Assembly (NCBI GenBank): GCA_013368315.1
Contig: JAACJM010000004.1
Coordinates: 124,001-188,000, forward strand
Source of the DNA: Tetrapyrgos nigripes
Lineage: Eukaryota > Basidiomycota > Agaricomycetes > Agaricales > Campanellaceae
Direction of reading: 5' to 3'
DNA: 64,000 nt
The notes beneath the pieces were generated by a model. That model made no database searches and was not told where the DNA came from. It saw only the letters and a list, made by a program, of their open reading frames with translations. Both the position numbers and the translations under genes were made by a program. Shown here piece by piece: positions 32,749 to 46,315 of the stretch (position 1 is its first letter; each line of letters opens with the position of its first letter).

Positions 32749-34691
32749 TCACGACCGTCGCAGTTGCTTGGAGATAAAGGTCGCAAGGTATGCAATCATA
32801 TTCCCCGTCTCTTCTCCTACAGGTCGGATCCATTGCGCAGGAAGTGAGAAACCGTACTGCGGGTACCAGTCCGAGATCAATTTTGGGCGAAAAGGAAATC
32901 AATGACAAAAATACTCACCGTGCCTGTATCTCGCAGATGCACTGCGTAAGTGTACTTGATACCTTTCTTCTTATACATCCAGTCGATGACATTGCCTGGA
33001 GCTCTAAAGATTTGAGGATAGAAGCATCAGACACGATTGCATAGAGAGTGTAGAAATGGAAACGAACTTGTAAAGCAGCTGACAGAGTGTTCCAGTCTGC
33101 ACAAAAGAAGGTTGAACCAAAACCACGCTGATTGATGAAACAAGGCATGTACGCACTGAGAATTCTGTTCCGTGTACATTCCTCAATGCCTTCACGGCAC
33201 CCAAAGCAGCTTCCATCATATCTTCAGCGTCCTTGGGTACTCTCTTGCAGCTGAAAGAATACGGTAACGAAACTGTTGAAAGACCGAAACGCCAGATTAG
33301 TCTGGGCAAAGAGAGAACAGAATGAAACGTCAAATACTCACGCATCTGCCCATAACTCCTCAAATCTATGAAACCCACAAGGTTAGGTATTGTGGTCATG
33401 TAATTTCCAATGTTGTTGACTTCGGGGGATTCAAAAGGTCTATGGCCAGGGTACCAATGTGAACACGGGTCGACTGGCTCCTTATCCTTGGGCTCCTTTT
33501 TCGAAAAATCATCGTCGTCGTTGTCGAGGGTAGGTCCACCGCCTACAGGGACGCGTTTCCACTTGTAACCCTGAACGAGAGAATTAAATTGATAGACGCC
33601 TTCAAGGGAAAGAAAGCAAAACATACCCAATTCCTATTCATGTCAAGACCAACGCACTTTGCATTCGGGCCCATTATTTGACGGTTTTTATACCAGAAAC
33701 GATCCGTCTCCCATGTGTACGCATATCCATCAGGATTGGGTGCAGGAATGATGTAGAAATCCTGTCGTGAAATACATGACTTACTCAGCACACAGATAGA
33801 GAAAAAGAGACGAAGAACCCACGAAAGTATCGAGTAAGTGAGACAACGACCCATCTTCAGTTTTATTTGCCACTAACGCGTGGGCAAGGTACAATGTCGT
33901 CGCAGTCGCTATCCACTATAAAGCAGTCTATCAGCGACTTGACATTGAGATAAATGCTGAAGAGAGAGAAGCTTACCTCCCTCGCATGCTGAGCTCCCGT
34001 AATCACGAATCCCAATTTTCGATCAGGATCCAAAGCACGATTTCCTTGTCTGATATTCCCTTTATCCCCTTTATCCCGGTGCTTTTCCTGCACGGGTGGA
34101 CTCCTTGCCAGCTTCAAACCCAACATTTCCCTACCCTCAGCACTATGTCCTAATTGCACCACACTTACTTCATCCGGGAACTCTTGTACCATCTCAGAAA
34201 TGAAAGAATCGATTTCAAATAGGGGATGATACGCAGAATGATAGGAAGTATTCGTCAAGGAACTTAGGTTCCATTGCGATAGGTTTGAGGTAGATAAGGT
34301 ATTCGTTGGAGCGTTTGAGTGGTATATGGGGGTGACAGTACGCGGAGCCCATTTCAAGGACTGCGGAATAACTTGCTCATAGTCAGTTTGAGCTGAAGGA
34401 ACGTAGATGTCGACTTCAGACGGGGTAATTCGCCAGATATCCAGGTCGTGTGACTAGAAAGCAGTGAGCTTGGGACTGAGCTGGAAGACCAGAAAGTGTA
34501 GAAAAACATACCAGGGCAACCTTGACGACATTGTCCAAATCCTGTGGGTGTTTGAGAGATAGCTTGTGCAGAGTTCCGGTCCTGTTCAGCGAGTTAGGTA
34601 CTGCAGTCAACACCTGCTGAGTCGAGTCGGCAAGGATTGTTCTGGCACAGAGAAAGAGGATAGAAGTGAGAAGGCCGGATTTTAAGGCCAT
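32749..34691 (-). CDS. Secreted M14 metallocarboxypeptidase (ECM14-like)
   Basis: Zinc carboxypeptidase fold. It starts at 34691 with a signal peptide (MALKSGLLTSILFLCARTIL). A propeptide follows (DLDIWRITPSEVDIYVP), then the catalytic region: FVITGAQHAREW (zinc ligands His, Glu), YIIPAPNPDGYAYTWETDRFW, KNRQ, GLDMNRNW, CSHWYPGHRPFESPEV, then GFIDLRSYGQM, KALRNVHGTEF, YKAPGNVIDWMY, HLRDTGTYGFSLP and WIRPVGEETGN (catalytic Glu). It ends QLRRS at 32749. At the third zinc ligand the family has His in a L-H-S-Y motif; here the codon is AGG (Arg). The ECM14 group is known to contain catalytically inactive members, so this may be a pseudoenzyme. Several short introns, all in frame. Confidence 0.85.
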
Positions 34692-36122
34692 TTTTTGGTG
34701 AGATAGAGCCTGTGCAGAGAGGAAGACCTCCCGGTGGTCGTCGCCTGGGTAGTGAAATAGGACTCGAGATAGAAAAGCCGGTCGCGGCAAACCCCTTTAC
34801 TAAAACATGTCGACATGTCGACGTCCAAGCCAGAGCGAACCACTGGCAGTTGCTAACTTGTAAGCCTTCTTCTACTGTCCGGTTGTATTCACTGTGCCTA
34901 TAATAGTCGTGCTCATGAAGTCTCGATCTTTCAAACAGAAGGTTCCAAACGATCTCTATTCTTGCACCCTGAGCCAGCTATACTTATCTTTCCTCATACC
35001 TCAATTCGCGAACTTCTAATTGTACAAGAACTCCCACAACCGCTATTTAAGACCAACCAGTTTGTTTAGCTTCTCCTGGCCTACCATGATCCGCGCGGAG
35101 CTTGAGAACACCACGGTCCCGTCTTTCTGAGGATAGTCCCTGGAAAATGATAAGATCCGCATTCAAACTGCAATAAATGTACCTGGCTAGCTTTTGGCAA
35201 CAGTACTAGTCAGATATGGGATTCTCTGAAAGTTCATACAAAGGTGCACCACTTCCCAACGAGACCTGCTCCTTCGCATTGCTTCAATCCGACGGCAACT
35301 TCAAGGCATATTCCATGAGGATTCAGAGAGCCCTGAGAGTCAATCAGGTACGCTTCATCAACTTGAAGATGTCAGTAGCAATTGGGTCTGAGCGGGAGGC
35401 TAGCATTCTGGGGAGCCAGAAGGGTTCATTATCCATTGCCAGAGAACGTATAAATATAGCAGGCTGTTGCATAGTTAACACCTTTTTTGTCCAACTCCCC
35501 TTTTCGATTTCCCAGAAAACTCGTAGAGGTGAAAGACCTATTCAAGCAAAAATCGATGAAATGTGCTGATGCTGATAGAATGCGGGAATGCACTTCAAGA
35601 CGAACCAGATCAATGCCTGATACATTACGGTATGGGGAAAGACAGCTGACTTGACCTATTGGCAGCTACTAATGCCCAGCATTGCGCTGTGGGTGGTCCA
35701 GACACCAGGATGGTAAATTATGGTTCATTAGTTCATCTGAAGACTTGTCAATTAAAGTAATTTGGATATCAGAACAACTCATCAAAATGGACAAATCCGA
35801 GTCTCGAGGGAATGCACCTGCGACCATCGTACACTATCGGTCTAACTACGTTTCCGTGTGCGGCCCAAGACCGTGTAGGCAACCTGGAGTTGTCTACGTG
35901 CGCAGGCCAGGCAATGCCAAGCTGCGACGTCAATGGTCAATGGTAGCTAACCGAGGCACATGGACCTGAAGGACAAAATCAGACTCAAACTGAGAAATTA
36001 TACATTTGCATATGCTGGGTGCTGAGAGTAAAACTCACATAGGAAGATCTGTTGTAATCAGTACAAAGAGTAGTGGAAGTAGATATGAACACAGGTGGAC
36101 GAGAGCTCGAGGAAACTTTAAG
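34692..36122. other. Intergenic, no supported gene
   Basis: Two plus-strand ORFs (35216-35569, 35682-35969) look by chance: no motifs and no consistent splice extension. Nothing else was seen. Confidence 0.4.
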
Positions 36123-36499
36123 TCACAGGGTGGCTGTAACCTGTTCAAGTTGACTTTGACCCACGACCACTTTTTCGTCCATGTCCAGAACTGGCAATCT
36201 ATGGCCATGATAAACCAACCACTCAATCCTGCCGTCCTCAAGCACCGTCTTCACGAAGTTCCAATCTGGTTTTGTCCAGTCGACCATCCTCGGCATCCCT
36301 CCTTTGCATCTGCTCCTGTGACCATTGTCTGGTCTTTGACTGCCCGGGAGATAGAATTGGATATACTCAGTCGTTTAGTCTTAGTGACACTGTTATAAAA
36401 CGACTGGGATTGGACATACGCGTCCACAACCCTTCAAATCACATACCCAGCGACAACCAGTAACAAGATCGGGAGGAGGAGGAAGTCTGGTATGGACAT
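36123..36499 (-). CDS. Possible small secreted protein
   Basis: From ATG 36499 the first exon encodes MSIPDFLLLPILLLVVAG, a good signal peptide or anchor. A 92-nt intron (GTATGTGATTTG to CCGGGCAG) joins in frame to QRPDNGHRSRCKGGMPRMVD and WNFVKTVLEDGRIEWLVYHG, ending QSQLEQVTATL at 36123, about 89 residues. The clean splice and natural composition are the support. It may be longer if upstream exons exist. Family unknown. Confidence 0.4.
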
Positions 36500-36663
36500 T
36501 AGAGCTTGGAGGCGCACGACGATGGTACATCCGCATCGCATGCAGTTCGTGTTCATGCCTGGTTTCAGAGGCTGCAGAGCAGTCGCAGAAATTTTGTCTA
36601 TTTGAGACAAGATTGTGTGTGGACAACGACACCTAAGGCCTAAACTCCGGCCAGGGATGCTCA

Positions 36664-39600
36664 TTGTCACACCTGTCTTATATTTCTGGGAGTGGGACTG
36701 GAAGTGAAAGGAGAGGGTATAAGGATGTAGAGGAGGATCCCAATCGGACACAAGGCTGCTCCTCGACCAAGCATTTCAAGTTTTCTGCCGCACCTCAGGC
36801 TTCCACCCATGTCCCAGATTTCCTTTTCCGGAAGAAAACTCTTTCTATGCAATGAGCTGGACGAGAGGAGAGACATTACATCGGAGTGGCTCTCGCAAAC
36901 ACTGCCTCGTTTCGCCCCAAGCATCGACGATGGCTTGACTTGCAACCCGAGGATATTCTGCAACGTCCGTATTCCCGTCCGCCAGGATTCCTGTCCCGAC
37001 TGAAAGGAATTTCCAGCGAAGATAGATTCTTTCCTCTCGATTGGTTTTGGACTGGATATGAGATGGGTGCGCACTTCTAGGTCCCATAGCCTCTATCTCC
37101 CACTGATTCGATTTAATGTCAGAGACGCCCTCTCCACTATCACCCTGTCTTCCAGTCCACAATCACGGTTGTCCCGCTCTGCAGCTTGATATGGTTGAGG
37201 ACAAAGTGATGTAATCTCAATGGATTTTTTTCCGGTCTGCTCTCCCTGGCGACTTTCCCCACTCAAATCGGCCTTCGGTCAGAGGATCGCACGATATGAA
37301 AAGGGCCCGCTCATTGAGAAATTAGCAGACGCTTCCATCATCCGACTATCCAGTGCCCACTTGCGAAGTGCGATCCTCCCGTCCATATTTTATCCAGCCT
37401 CTACAAATCACCTTTCCGTCGCAACTTTGCCTTTGCAATATTCCTGGTTGGCAAGCAGTGAAGGTCATGGTGCTGACTACGTCTCCTTCCTTCCTATTGT
37501 CCGGTGCCGTCCGCATGACACGAGATGAAATTCGCTGACTTTTCTGGACCCCAGTTCCTCAAATCACTGGGTTATAGATGCGCATGCGGGGGCAACTGAA
37601 GTTTGTCGTCGTCCTAAGTCGATTCACAATACAGTGGCAGCCTGGGGTATTGTTAGGCCGAATTCGCGGCTTCATTGTCCCTTGTCTTAGAAGACATAAT
37701 CGATCCTGTTGTCGATGTGGCTCCTATGCTGTCCAGAGTCCCAGGAGAAGAGATTTGCCGTCGTTGTGCTCGTCGTCGTAACCAGACCGCTCAACAGCAA
37801 ATATCTCCTATTTTCGCTGCTGCTCGGCCTCGGCCTAGTGCTTGCTTCGAGATTCCGGCATACCAAAGCCGACTGTGGAGCCTCGCAGTGTGTACACGAC
37901 GAGAATTAGCATGCGCGAGCCATCGGAGAACGGGCCGTTCTACGGATATATATCAGTGCCCGAGGTGTTTTTGTCCGAACCTCACGACAGAGAAGAGGCA
38001 AGGGAGTGCTCATACAACATTGCCGAATGCCTATGGTTGAGCCCTGTAGTAGTTGATGGTGTTGATTTCGAGAAATTTCGTCGTTGTCCCCGTGGCCATG
38101 CGCAGCTTCGCTCAAGCTTTCCAGCATCTCCCGAGCAGCTTGCCCCTTACGCCCGTTGGACGATATCATTTCTGGCCGAGTCCTTCAAGCATCGCATGCC
38201 TTCTTTTCTCCCTGATTTCTTCGAGGAAGGACCCGTCAGACCTAGGACTATCCTTCCGCGAATGGTCTTCGTGGCCGGCAGTGTATAGACGCTTGGACTT
38301 TCCTGCCCAGCTGCGTCTGTGGGCTTTGCTTCACACGCACACACTATCTCATTCACCTCCCAGCCCTCGTGAGCGCATTAGTGGTCCCAGTATAGTCATG
38401 GGTTTTCTCTCCGATCCGACTGGCCTATGCTTGTGTCAACATGATCCTGAGACAGAGCTAAGAAGGAACCTACCGATCGTCGTGTTTGAAGTTCCTGGAT
38501 ATCTTCTATCTGCGGACTCGATATCGAAGCTGTCATCTAGGCCTCTTTCCTTTCAGGGCAAGTGCCATATAATTGGTACTAGCCGAAGAGCGAAGGTCGC
38601 CGACTATAATACAGTTGTCCTGCTGAGGCGAGTGGTACTGTCCATGATGAAAACGATATCTTTTGGGCTTTCGACACTGTCTCCAAGATTGTTGCAAGTG
38701 GACAGACCGCCTGAAGGTCAAGGACCGGTAGTTGGACAATAGAAGTCGCTGCGCCCGCAACTCCTTAGTAATGACGACGCGTTTGTCTTGCGATTCCTTG
38801 TGGAGCCTCCGGGTAGAATACAGTCTACATGTACTGGAAGGGTTTGGAACCGGGCAGAGTCTGGCCTGGGCGTCCAGTCCCTCATCAAATGTCGGTGTTC
38901 TTATCCAGGGATAGTGGAGATGTCGAAGAAGCTCAACGGCTTGTAGGAAGATGGATCAAATGCAGACTACATCAATAGTCAGTCACCTCTGTGGCAATTG
39001 CTCAAGACTCAAGTCAACGTACCGGATAGGGCTGTATTCTACATGCCCTGTTCATTCCGAGTCACCTCAGAATCCGCGCCTCACCAGCTCAAGCTTAGCC
39101 GCCTACATCTTGTCCGTCATCACCACTACCTAATCATGTTGAACATCCTCCGAGCCTGTAGCAGTGGTTTGAAAGGGAGGAGATGGAGACGAAGGCGCTT
39201 CAACAGACTTTTTGGCCAGTCGGGCGTTGTGACGTCGGAGCGCGTGTCACGCGTTTCCTCCATTGCTGCTGCCGCCACTCGGTTGCTGAAGAGGTTCTTG
39301 TGGGTGTCGACATCAGGAAGAGTATGGATGAAAGCAGATGCTTGGGTTCAAGAGGTTGTTGGTCTTTCCATCCCGCACTGTTCCAAGAAATTTCCCTCTT
39401 CATAGCATCAGAAGTAGAATTTTCGGGGGAGTCGGGAGTTGTCAGATGATGGCGTTTACTGACTTGGGTGCTAAGTCCTCAGGCTTAGGGACTGATATAA
39501 AGTGTAGGCTGCCTACAAGGAAGCGCAGAGTTGCAAGGTTTTCCCAGGTAACAGCAATCATTTTTTAGTCACGATTTCTGTTATTGGCTAGGGTCCTCAA

Positions 39601-40106
39601 CATGGCGGGGGAAAAATAAGCAAGTTTGTTTGGCAAACTTTCTTCCTCGTCACTTCAGGAAGACTTCCATGCCTCCGATTCGCAACTCCAGACCAAGGCT
39701 CACAGTTGGTTACTGTCCGTACCCCAGGCGTGCTCCCCAAGGAGCTGGCAGATTACATGGACTTCAAGTGCGTGCTTTTCCATCTTCGGCGTCGTCTACT
39801 GCGATGTCTGACAGGTATTTTATAAGATCGATGTACCTCCAAGGAGGCATCGGGTACAATTCAAGTCATATTAGCAACTATTCGAGGTGTACTGAGAGCA
39901 ATTTCCAGAACCTCCCAGCATTGCCACAAGTTGTTCAAGAGCCGCCTGCCGTGGACCACAGACTTCCGTTGGTGCGTGAATCCACTGTCTCAGATGAGTG
40001 GAAGCTCATTTCAACACTACCCCTACACCAGGTCCTCGCACACCTCGAAGGAATACTCCGAGCACTGGGGCTGGCGCCGATCTTCTACTTAATCGCTATG
40101 TTCTAG
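36664..40106 (+). other. Probable multi-exon gene(s), model unresolved
   Basis: Several plus-strand stretches read like protein in different frames: DILQRPYSRPPGFLSRLKG (about 36950), a hydrophobic run RPLNSKYLLFSLLLGLGLVL (about 37780), YGYISVPEVFLSEPHDREEA (about 37945), WALLHTHTLSHSPPSPRE then RPLSFQGKCHIIGTSRR (38315-38595), SNDDAFVLRFLVEPPGR (about 38770) and SPLWQLLKTQVNVPDRAVFY (about 38980). A 46-nt intron (GTGGACAG to GACAATAG, 38698-38743) joins two of these in frame. I cannot connect the rest with confidence, and the family is unknown. It could be one gene, two, or a decaying one. Confidence 0.35.
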
Positions 40107-41238
40107 TCCACAATCAAGTCGAGTGCTTCATCTTTTTTTTTTTCGTGGTATCCTCGGCTCATCTAGCCATCTCCCAGAACACTAATCATTTTGCAATACT
40201 CACCTAACGCCGCTGCGAACAAAATTTCTTGCAACCTTTGATTTCTGTCGCTGTTCAACTCTCACCCTGCTGAGCAAAATTTAGTCCTGATCAGGAACCT
40301 TGAGATACGTCAGCCTTGCCACCTCTTGCAACCAATGCCAATAATCGCTGCTCGACATAATCGACCTTGTATGTCGTCGTTTGATTGTGATGTAGAAATT
40401 TCGACTTCGTAGACCAACCTGCCAGTGGGCGTCGCGGCCTTCAGCTGCGCCTGCCTGTGGATCTGTCTTGATACGAGCTCGAGAGAGTAGGGGTAGATGG
40501 GCAATAAAATTCTTGTATATACCCTAGTACGTACTGCCATGCACTTTGTAACGTACATAAAAATGTAGAGGATCCCGAGTCAAATCGTTACATACTACGA
40601 AGCTTTCGAAAGCAGAAACCATCAAAAGAACTCGACCTCATCTGATCCGTCGATTTGGGTAATAGACTCTCCTTCAAATACGTACGCGTTCAGACGCGTC
40701 TCCGGTCTCTGGTGCAAATTCAGGTGTACTCGGGCTCCAACGGATGCATCGTTTACAAGTATTCGCATTTCATGAGATGAGAGTAGGTATCTAAAGACTA
40801 TAAATTATAAGATACAGACGAAAAACACGGTGGAATGAGAAAGCAAGTTATACAAGCCAACAAACGGAAATAGAAAGACAGTGAGACACGGAGATTACAG
40901 GGAAATCACTTTGTGCATGTAGTATAGTATATGTAACAAATTATAAGTAGACAGTGGCGGAAGTATACATACATATGTATGAGTTGAAGAGAGAACTTTA
41001 GAGTCGTGTGAAACACCGAGTTAAGAAATAAATTGGAAGAGAGAAAGCGGTGTGAGATAAACCAAACTTCATACTTTTTGAGGCCCCAACGAGGATGCTC
41101 GTGAATAGATCTACTTGATGGTAGTCAAGGTACAAGCAAGGTACGAGCAATTCCGGGACAAGCTGTGGATCAAGTCATATCAATGAGTGGAGCCAGAAAA
41201 GCAAATTCAATGCAAGACGAACCATTAAAAGGCTACTA
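40107..41238. other. Intergenic, no gene seen
   Basis: AT-rich 3' region of the following minus-strand kinase. One minus ORF (40310-40558) and one plus ORF overlapping the kinase 3' end are not supported. Confidence 0.45.
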
Positions 41239-44200
41239 TTACTGGACCTCCTGCCTCGCAATGCTTTTGATCCCTTCCTTGTCGACTAGCCAACCATCTT
41301 CAGCGCCATCTTCCTCATCGTCATCTTCCTCATCAGGCTCATGTTCCACATCATGCCGTATAGGAATCTCCTGCTCATCAACATTATCGGGACAGGCCGC
41401 ATGCCTCGTAATCTCCACACCCGAATCATCGTGGACCTTGACAAAATCACGGTCCAACTCCATAGGCAAGTCTCTGACACGACTCTGGGGTGAGACACTC
41501 GCACCACGCAGCGGAGACGACGACGTAGCACCAACGACACCGCAGCCCGCAACCCACTCATCATCCCACAAGTCCTTCAGTCTGTATCGTCGAGTAGGAT
41601 CCCTGATCAACAACTTGGACGCAACTCGTTTGGCACCTTCGCTCTCTGCAAGATGAACTCCTCGCAACTCCTCGTCTCCTGAAGAGGAGCCTTCTGAAGA
41701 AGCGTTCACACTAGGCCATTGCCAGTCGCCTCTCGCAATCTTCATCAACCACTGCCTCCTCTCACTGGTGCCGACAGGTCTTGCGGTAACTCCTCCGGGT
41801 ACTCCACTGATCAATGCCTCTCCTGGACCTTCGCCAAAGGGTAATCGCCTTGCTATCAAACCATACAGCACTACACCACAAGCCCAAGCATCCGTTTCCC
41901 TGGCATCATATCCTCCGCTGGAAGTACTATCACGTCGTCGGCCAGCTTCGCTAGAGTATCCACCATCTTCTCCCCATCGACTACCACCGCTAGCGACACC
42001 AGCTCTTCCGCCGCTCATAACAAGTTCGGGAGCCGCATAAGCCTCACTTCCACAACGGGTCATCAAAAGGGGCTTTGCAGGATCAATGAACCTCGACAGG
42101 CCGAAATCTGTGAGCTTGATGAGAGGTTGGGATGGAGGTGGTATTATTTGCGAGCTGGGCTTGTGATCCATGTCTGATGGCACTAGGGTGTGGGATCTTG
42201 AACCGAGAAGGGACGTTTCCATCGGCATGGATGCTTTGGAGTCGGTATCTGAAGACAAATACCAAGATGACGCAGCTGACGCACTGGACATGGAGGTACT
42301 GGATTCCGAGGGGTACCTTGAGAGTTTGTAATGTGATGAGAAGGAGGAACCCGTGGGTGAGCCAGGTGATGAGCCATAAGTCGACGAGTCTGCGAATGCA
42401 TAGCTGGTGGGCGAAGAGCTTGTGGCCTTGTCCAAGAAGCCGAGACTTTCGTCGTCGCTTTGTCTGCTACGACTATACTCGTCACTGACTGTTCTCCTAT
42501 GGCCATTCTCAAAAAGGGCAGCTTCAGAAAGTGATACTGTTAATAGGACATCTAGAAGGTGCACATCAGAAAAAAATAGAAGATCATAATGATGGTTTTA
42601 CTCACTTTCCAGTTTGATATCCCTGTGTACGAGTCCTACGCTATGCATCCAACTGACAGCTTTGCAAAGTTCGGCAAATATACGGCGCACAGTGCTTTCA
42701 GCTGTGAACATATGTGTCAGAGAACAGGCCGTCAAGAGCACACAAGCAATCCTACCAAGGTTATTCCAAATGACTTCATCATTGACCAGACCAAGCAGAT
42801 CACCGCCAGGTAGATATGGTAGCACCAGGACATGATGCGTACGCGTCGTCAGATGCGAAAGAAGCGGTGTAATGTTCGGATGCGATATATGCTGGATAAA
42901 AAAACGTTGTCAGCAGATGTTCGTTCAATTGAAGCGTGCCAAGAGATAAAGAGAAAGAATCGGCCAGGAACGAAGGCTGGGCGGTAAATCCGCGTTTATA
43001 GAAAGTCAAACACCAACTATGGCGCCAGGATACCGCCATTTTTGACACCGTGCAATGTGATCGGAATTCGTGTGAACTCCCAACCGGCCTCATTGCAGTC
43101 CTCGTTGCACTCGCCTAGCCACCAGGTATAACAAGGATCGCCAGAGGTATGGATATCGTTCTCTGCAACCCACTACGACCCAGTACAACACCAGTTTCCG
43201 ACAAGCTCAGCACAATCCTTCAGATCCAGCATCTGGCCTTCCTGAGCGCCCAAACACCGGAGTAGTCCCAAAAGGGCATTAAAGGGCCTGACTGCTATAT
43301 ATAAAGGAAGCAGAAAACAGACAGCGCCGCTCAAAACTGTCGCCCACGACGACAAGATCGAGCACGCTACGGAAAAACGGATAGAAACAGAAACAAAGAC
43401 TGAACAAGGCACGAACCTTCAAAACCTCAACCTCTCTAACAAAACTAACTCTAGTTCTATCTCTCTCTCTTTCCTCTTCTATCTCCTGGGGTGTCCTCAA
43501 CCTGTTCTTGTCCTTATCCTTACGCTCCACTACACCTCTGGAAGTCAACTTGACCGCTACCAGCCTGCCTCTGTTATTTCCAAGTTTGCCACTTCTAGAT
43601 GACCTAACACTTCGCTCGCTTCCACTACGACTCACACTACCTATGCTTCTCACACTCTTCACACTGGCTTTCCTTATCACACCTTCGGTACCTTCCTCAT
43701 CTTCGGTTTCCACGTCTGACCTGCCTGAGACACTGGAAGCCCTGGATAACGAAACTCCAGGTTCCCCGAGGTAGCTGTTCATCGTAAGTCTCTTCGCATC
43801 ACCAACATCATGTCCAAACTCCAATGATGAAGGTGATAGCATAGGGGGTAGTCCTCCAGGCACGAGATAGTGAGGTAAAGGCGGGACAGGTGGAATGTCA
43901 GCAGCCTTTTTTGCAACTTGAGGTCTAGTACCACTGACGCCGCCCCGCAGCTTCCTCATCAAGTTAGATGTGGAACTCAGCGCCTTGGGCTTTTTCTCGC
44001 TGGCTTTTCGGACTAATGAGCCAGTGTGGGTAGAAAGAGAAGCACCGGCCGAGGCTTTCCTCTTGAGATCTCGGAGACTGCGCCTGCTGCGAAGGAGAAG
44101 GGACGTGGGAGAGAGATCTTCAGCAAGCCAGACCGAGGAAAATGAACCTTGGCCCAGAGGACGGGTAAGGCGCAGGGTGACTGGGATAGTATTCGAGCGT

Positions 44201-45036
44201 TTGGGATGCGATAAGGTATCAGTGGAGGATGTGGAAGATGTCGCAGATACGGGAAGTGGAGTAGCGGCAAGTGACGTAGAGTTATCGGACTGGGACCCGG
44301 TACTTGAAGAGGATGGAAGGAATGAACGTATTATCATGCCAGGTGCCAGCCCTTCCTCATCTCCTGTTGGATATAAGTGGGTTTGCTCGCCCATGGAGGG
44401 CACAAATTGATGTGGATATGGAGAAGGTGAAGATGGAATGTGAGAGGCGATGTAAGCCTGTGATGAAGCCGACAGCTTTGAAAGAGAAGAGTTGATAGTT
44501 GATAACACTTCAGCATCGGGTTCGGTGCCTAGTATATCTGCGATATTGCTTGTCGATTCTTCTGCAGCTACCTTGACAGAAGAGTATGCGGGCCTGGGAG
44601 TTGGTTCGCTCGGAGCTGAACCTAATTGACGACCTGACTCGCTGGTTGAAGGCGACGGTGTCGAGGCAAAATTAGATGTCACTGGGACTGAAAGCTGAGG
44701 GCCTGATAGATCGAGATTGAGAAAGTTTCGCGAAGGTTTCTTTGGAGGAGATGTGGGAGGCGTCGGAGTGGGAGTAGAGGGAGATCCGAAGAAGGCAGCA
44801 GTTAATGATTTGGGTTTAGGGGAATGCTGTTCCTTTGCTGGACGAGACAACGCGGGTCCGGGGGTGGAGAAGGAGGAGGAGAAGAAGGCATTGGTCTTGC
44901 TGCGAACGGCTGCGGGACTAGGCGAGGCCATCGGGGTAGCCAATGAAGGGAAAGAGGCGGGGACGACGTCGGTGAAGGACCTTGTAGTGTTGTTAGTCGT
45001 CGTCGTCGACAGCGATGAGGAAGGACCAGCCAGCAT
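41239..45036 (-). CDS. CAMK-like Ser/Thr kinase with giant inserts
   Basis: It starts at 45036 (MLAGPSSSLSTTTT) with about 300 residues of Ser/Thr/Pro-rich sequence. Kinase motifs are all present but widely spaced: LTRPLGQGSFSSVWLAED, then about 180 inserted residues before VAVKLTSRGVV (catalytic Lys), VREVEVLK, HISHPNI, YLPGGDLL, LVHRDIKLE, then about 150 inserted Ser-rich residues before LTDFGLSRF, CGSEAYAAPEL, another insert, TDAWACGVVLYGLIARRLPF and LLIRDPTRRYRL. The acidic C-terminus ends SIARQEVQ at 41239. One intron (about 42897-43417, roughly 520 nt) is about ten times the local norm; others are about 55 nt. Roughly 1,100 residues. Target unknown; fungal relatives include nutrient- and stress-response kinases. 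Confidence 0.82.
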
Positions 45037-46315
45037 TCTATGGTGGAGAGGGAAAAGTGGAGGGACGTCTCACCGCAAATCACTTATCCTTTTTCCGGGA
45101 CGGACCGATCACCACGTGCCTCGTGTTACAGCCACGTTCGTAACTTCGTTGTTAACTCTTTCCTCTGAAACTTGTCAAAACGTCCGAAACCTGCGCGATA
45201 TTCTGCGACATCTGGCTTGGACGAAACGAATTTCCAACAGCCGTAGATGCAATCGTGTGTGAACAAGCAGGAACAAGCTTGCTAAAAAGCGGATATATCC
45301 ACAAGTTCCGGGAGTGCACTGCTCTCTCGATGGCAGTTGCTTATCGACTTACTAAGTTACTTCCGAAATCCGAGGTCAAACGCCACGTTAGTCAACTGTA
45401 GTGACGCCTCGAATACTGATATATGACTACCGTTGATATCGTTCCCCGCGAACAGATCAATGTCTTGGATACACTGTATTAATGACCCTGACTGACCAAT
45501 AGTTCCAAACGTTGTAAATTAGCCACCTCTCTCGGCATGGTCTGGCGTAAATCGGGTCCTGGTCAGGTCAACGCAAGCTGTCCCAGCAGTCATTGTGCCT
45601 GGTTAGAATAGACGTACCTGGAGGTTTTTTAGCACTACATCGCTCTTATTCTCACCGGCTCGTCTGAGTCATTTCGACCACACTGAAAAAGTCGCGCAAA
45701 GGAGGCATCAGCTTGAAAGGAAGTATTTTTACATTTACCAATGCAGCCATTGCATGGTTCCTGGCCGGTACGGGGATGAAGAGATTCCCCTCAGAGCTCA
45801 AGAGTGGCTGCAGCACACTGGGAGGAAGCCTGCACGCTGCACCCACCGCCGGGCTAAGTATACCGCTTCGATTATCAAACGGCAGGGCATGTGTCTCTTA
45901 ATGCTGTACTACTAGTAGCGACAAATAAGCATACTAAGATTGTACCAGACGATTTTGCCCAGCTGACAGTCGGAGAGCTCGAGGTTGCGGAGAGGCGACG
46001 CCTCCAGAGTCTCAGACAATGGAAGACTTCCCGTAAGGATTAATTGCCTGAGCTCTCGCAAATAATGCTGGAGGGACTGATAGCCGAACAGAGGAAATTT
46101 CAAAAACATCAAAAATTGTGCTTCAAGTTTAGAACGGGTTAGAGGAGGGTCCGGATCCCTCAGATGCTTTTTGCTGGAATAAACCTCACTTAGCCGGAGT
46201 TATCAGTCCTTCCACTGATCGCTAAGGGCTTTTGGCCAGGAAATTGCAGCTCGCAATTAATTCTGAGCTTACGGGAAGTCATCCAATGAATTTGCAAACC
46301 GCTGCTTCATGCTTG
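45037..46315. other. Intergenic, no supported gene
   Basis: Promoter of the kinase and upstream flank of the F-box array. ORFs at 45652-45846 and 45912-46112 (minus) lack motifs or splice support. Confidence 0.45.

Noticed and set aside
35216..35969. Two plus-strand ORFs of 117 and 95 codons
   Set aside because: No domain features, odd composition and no consistent introns.
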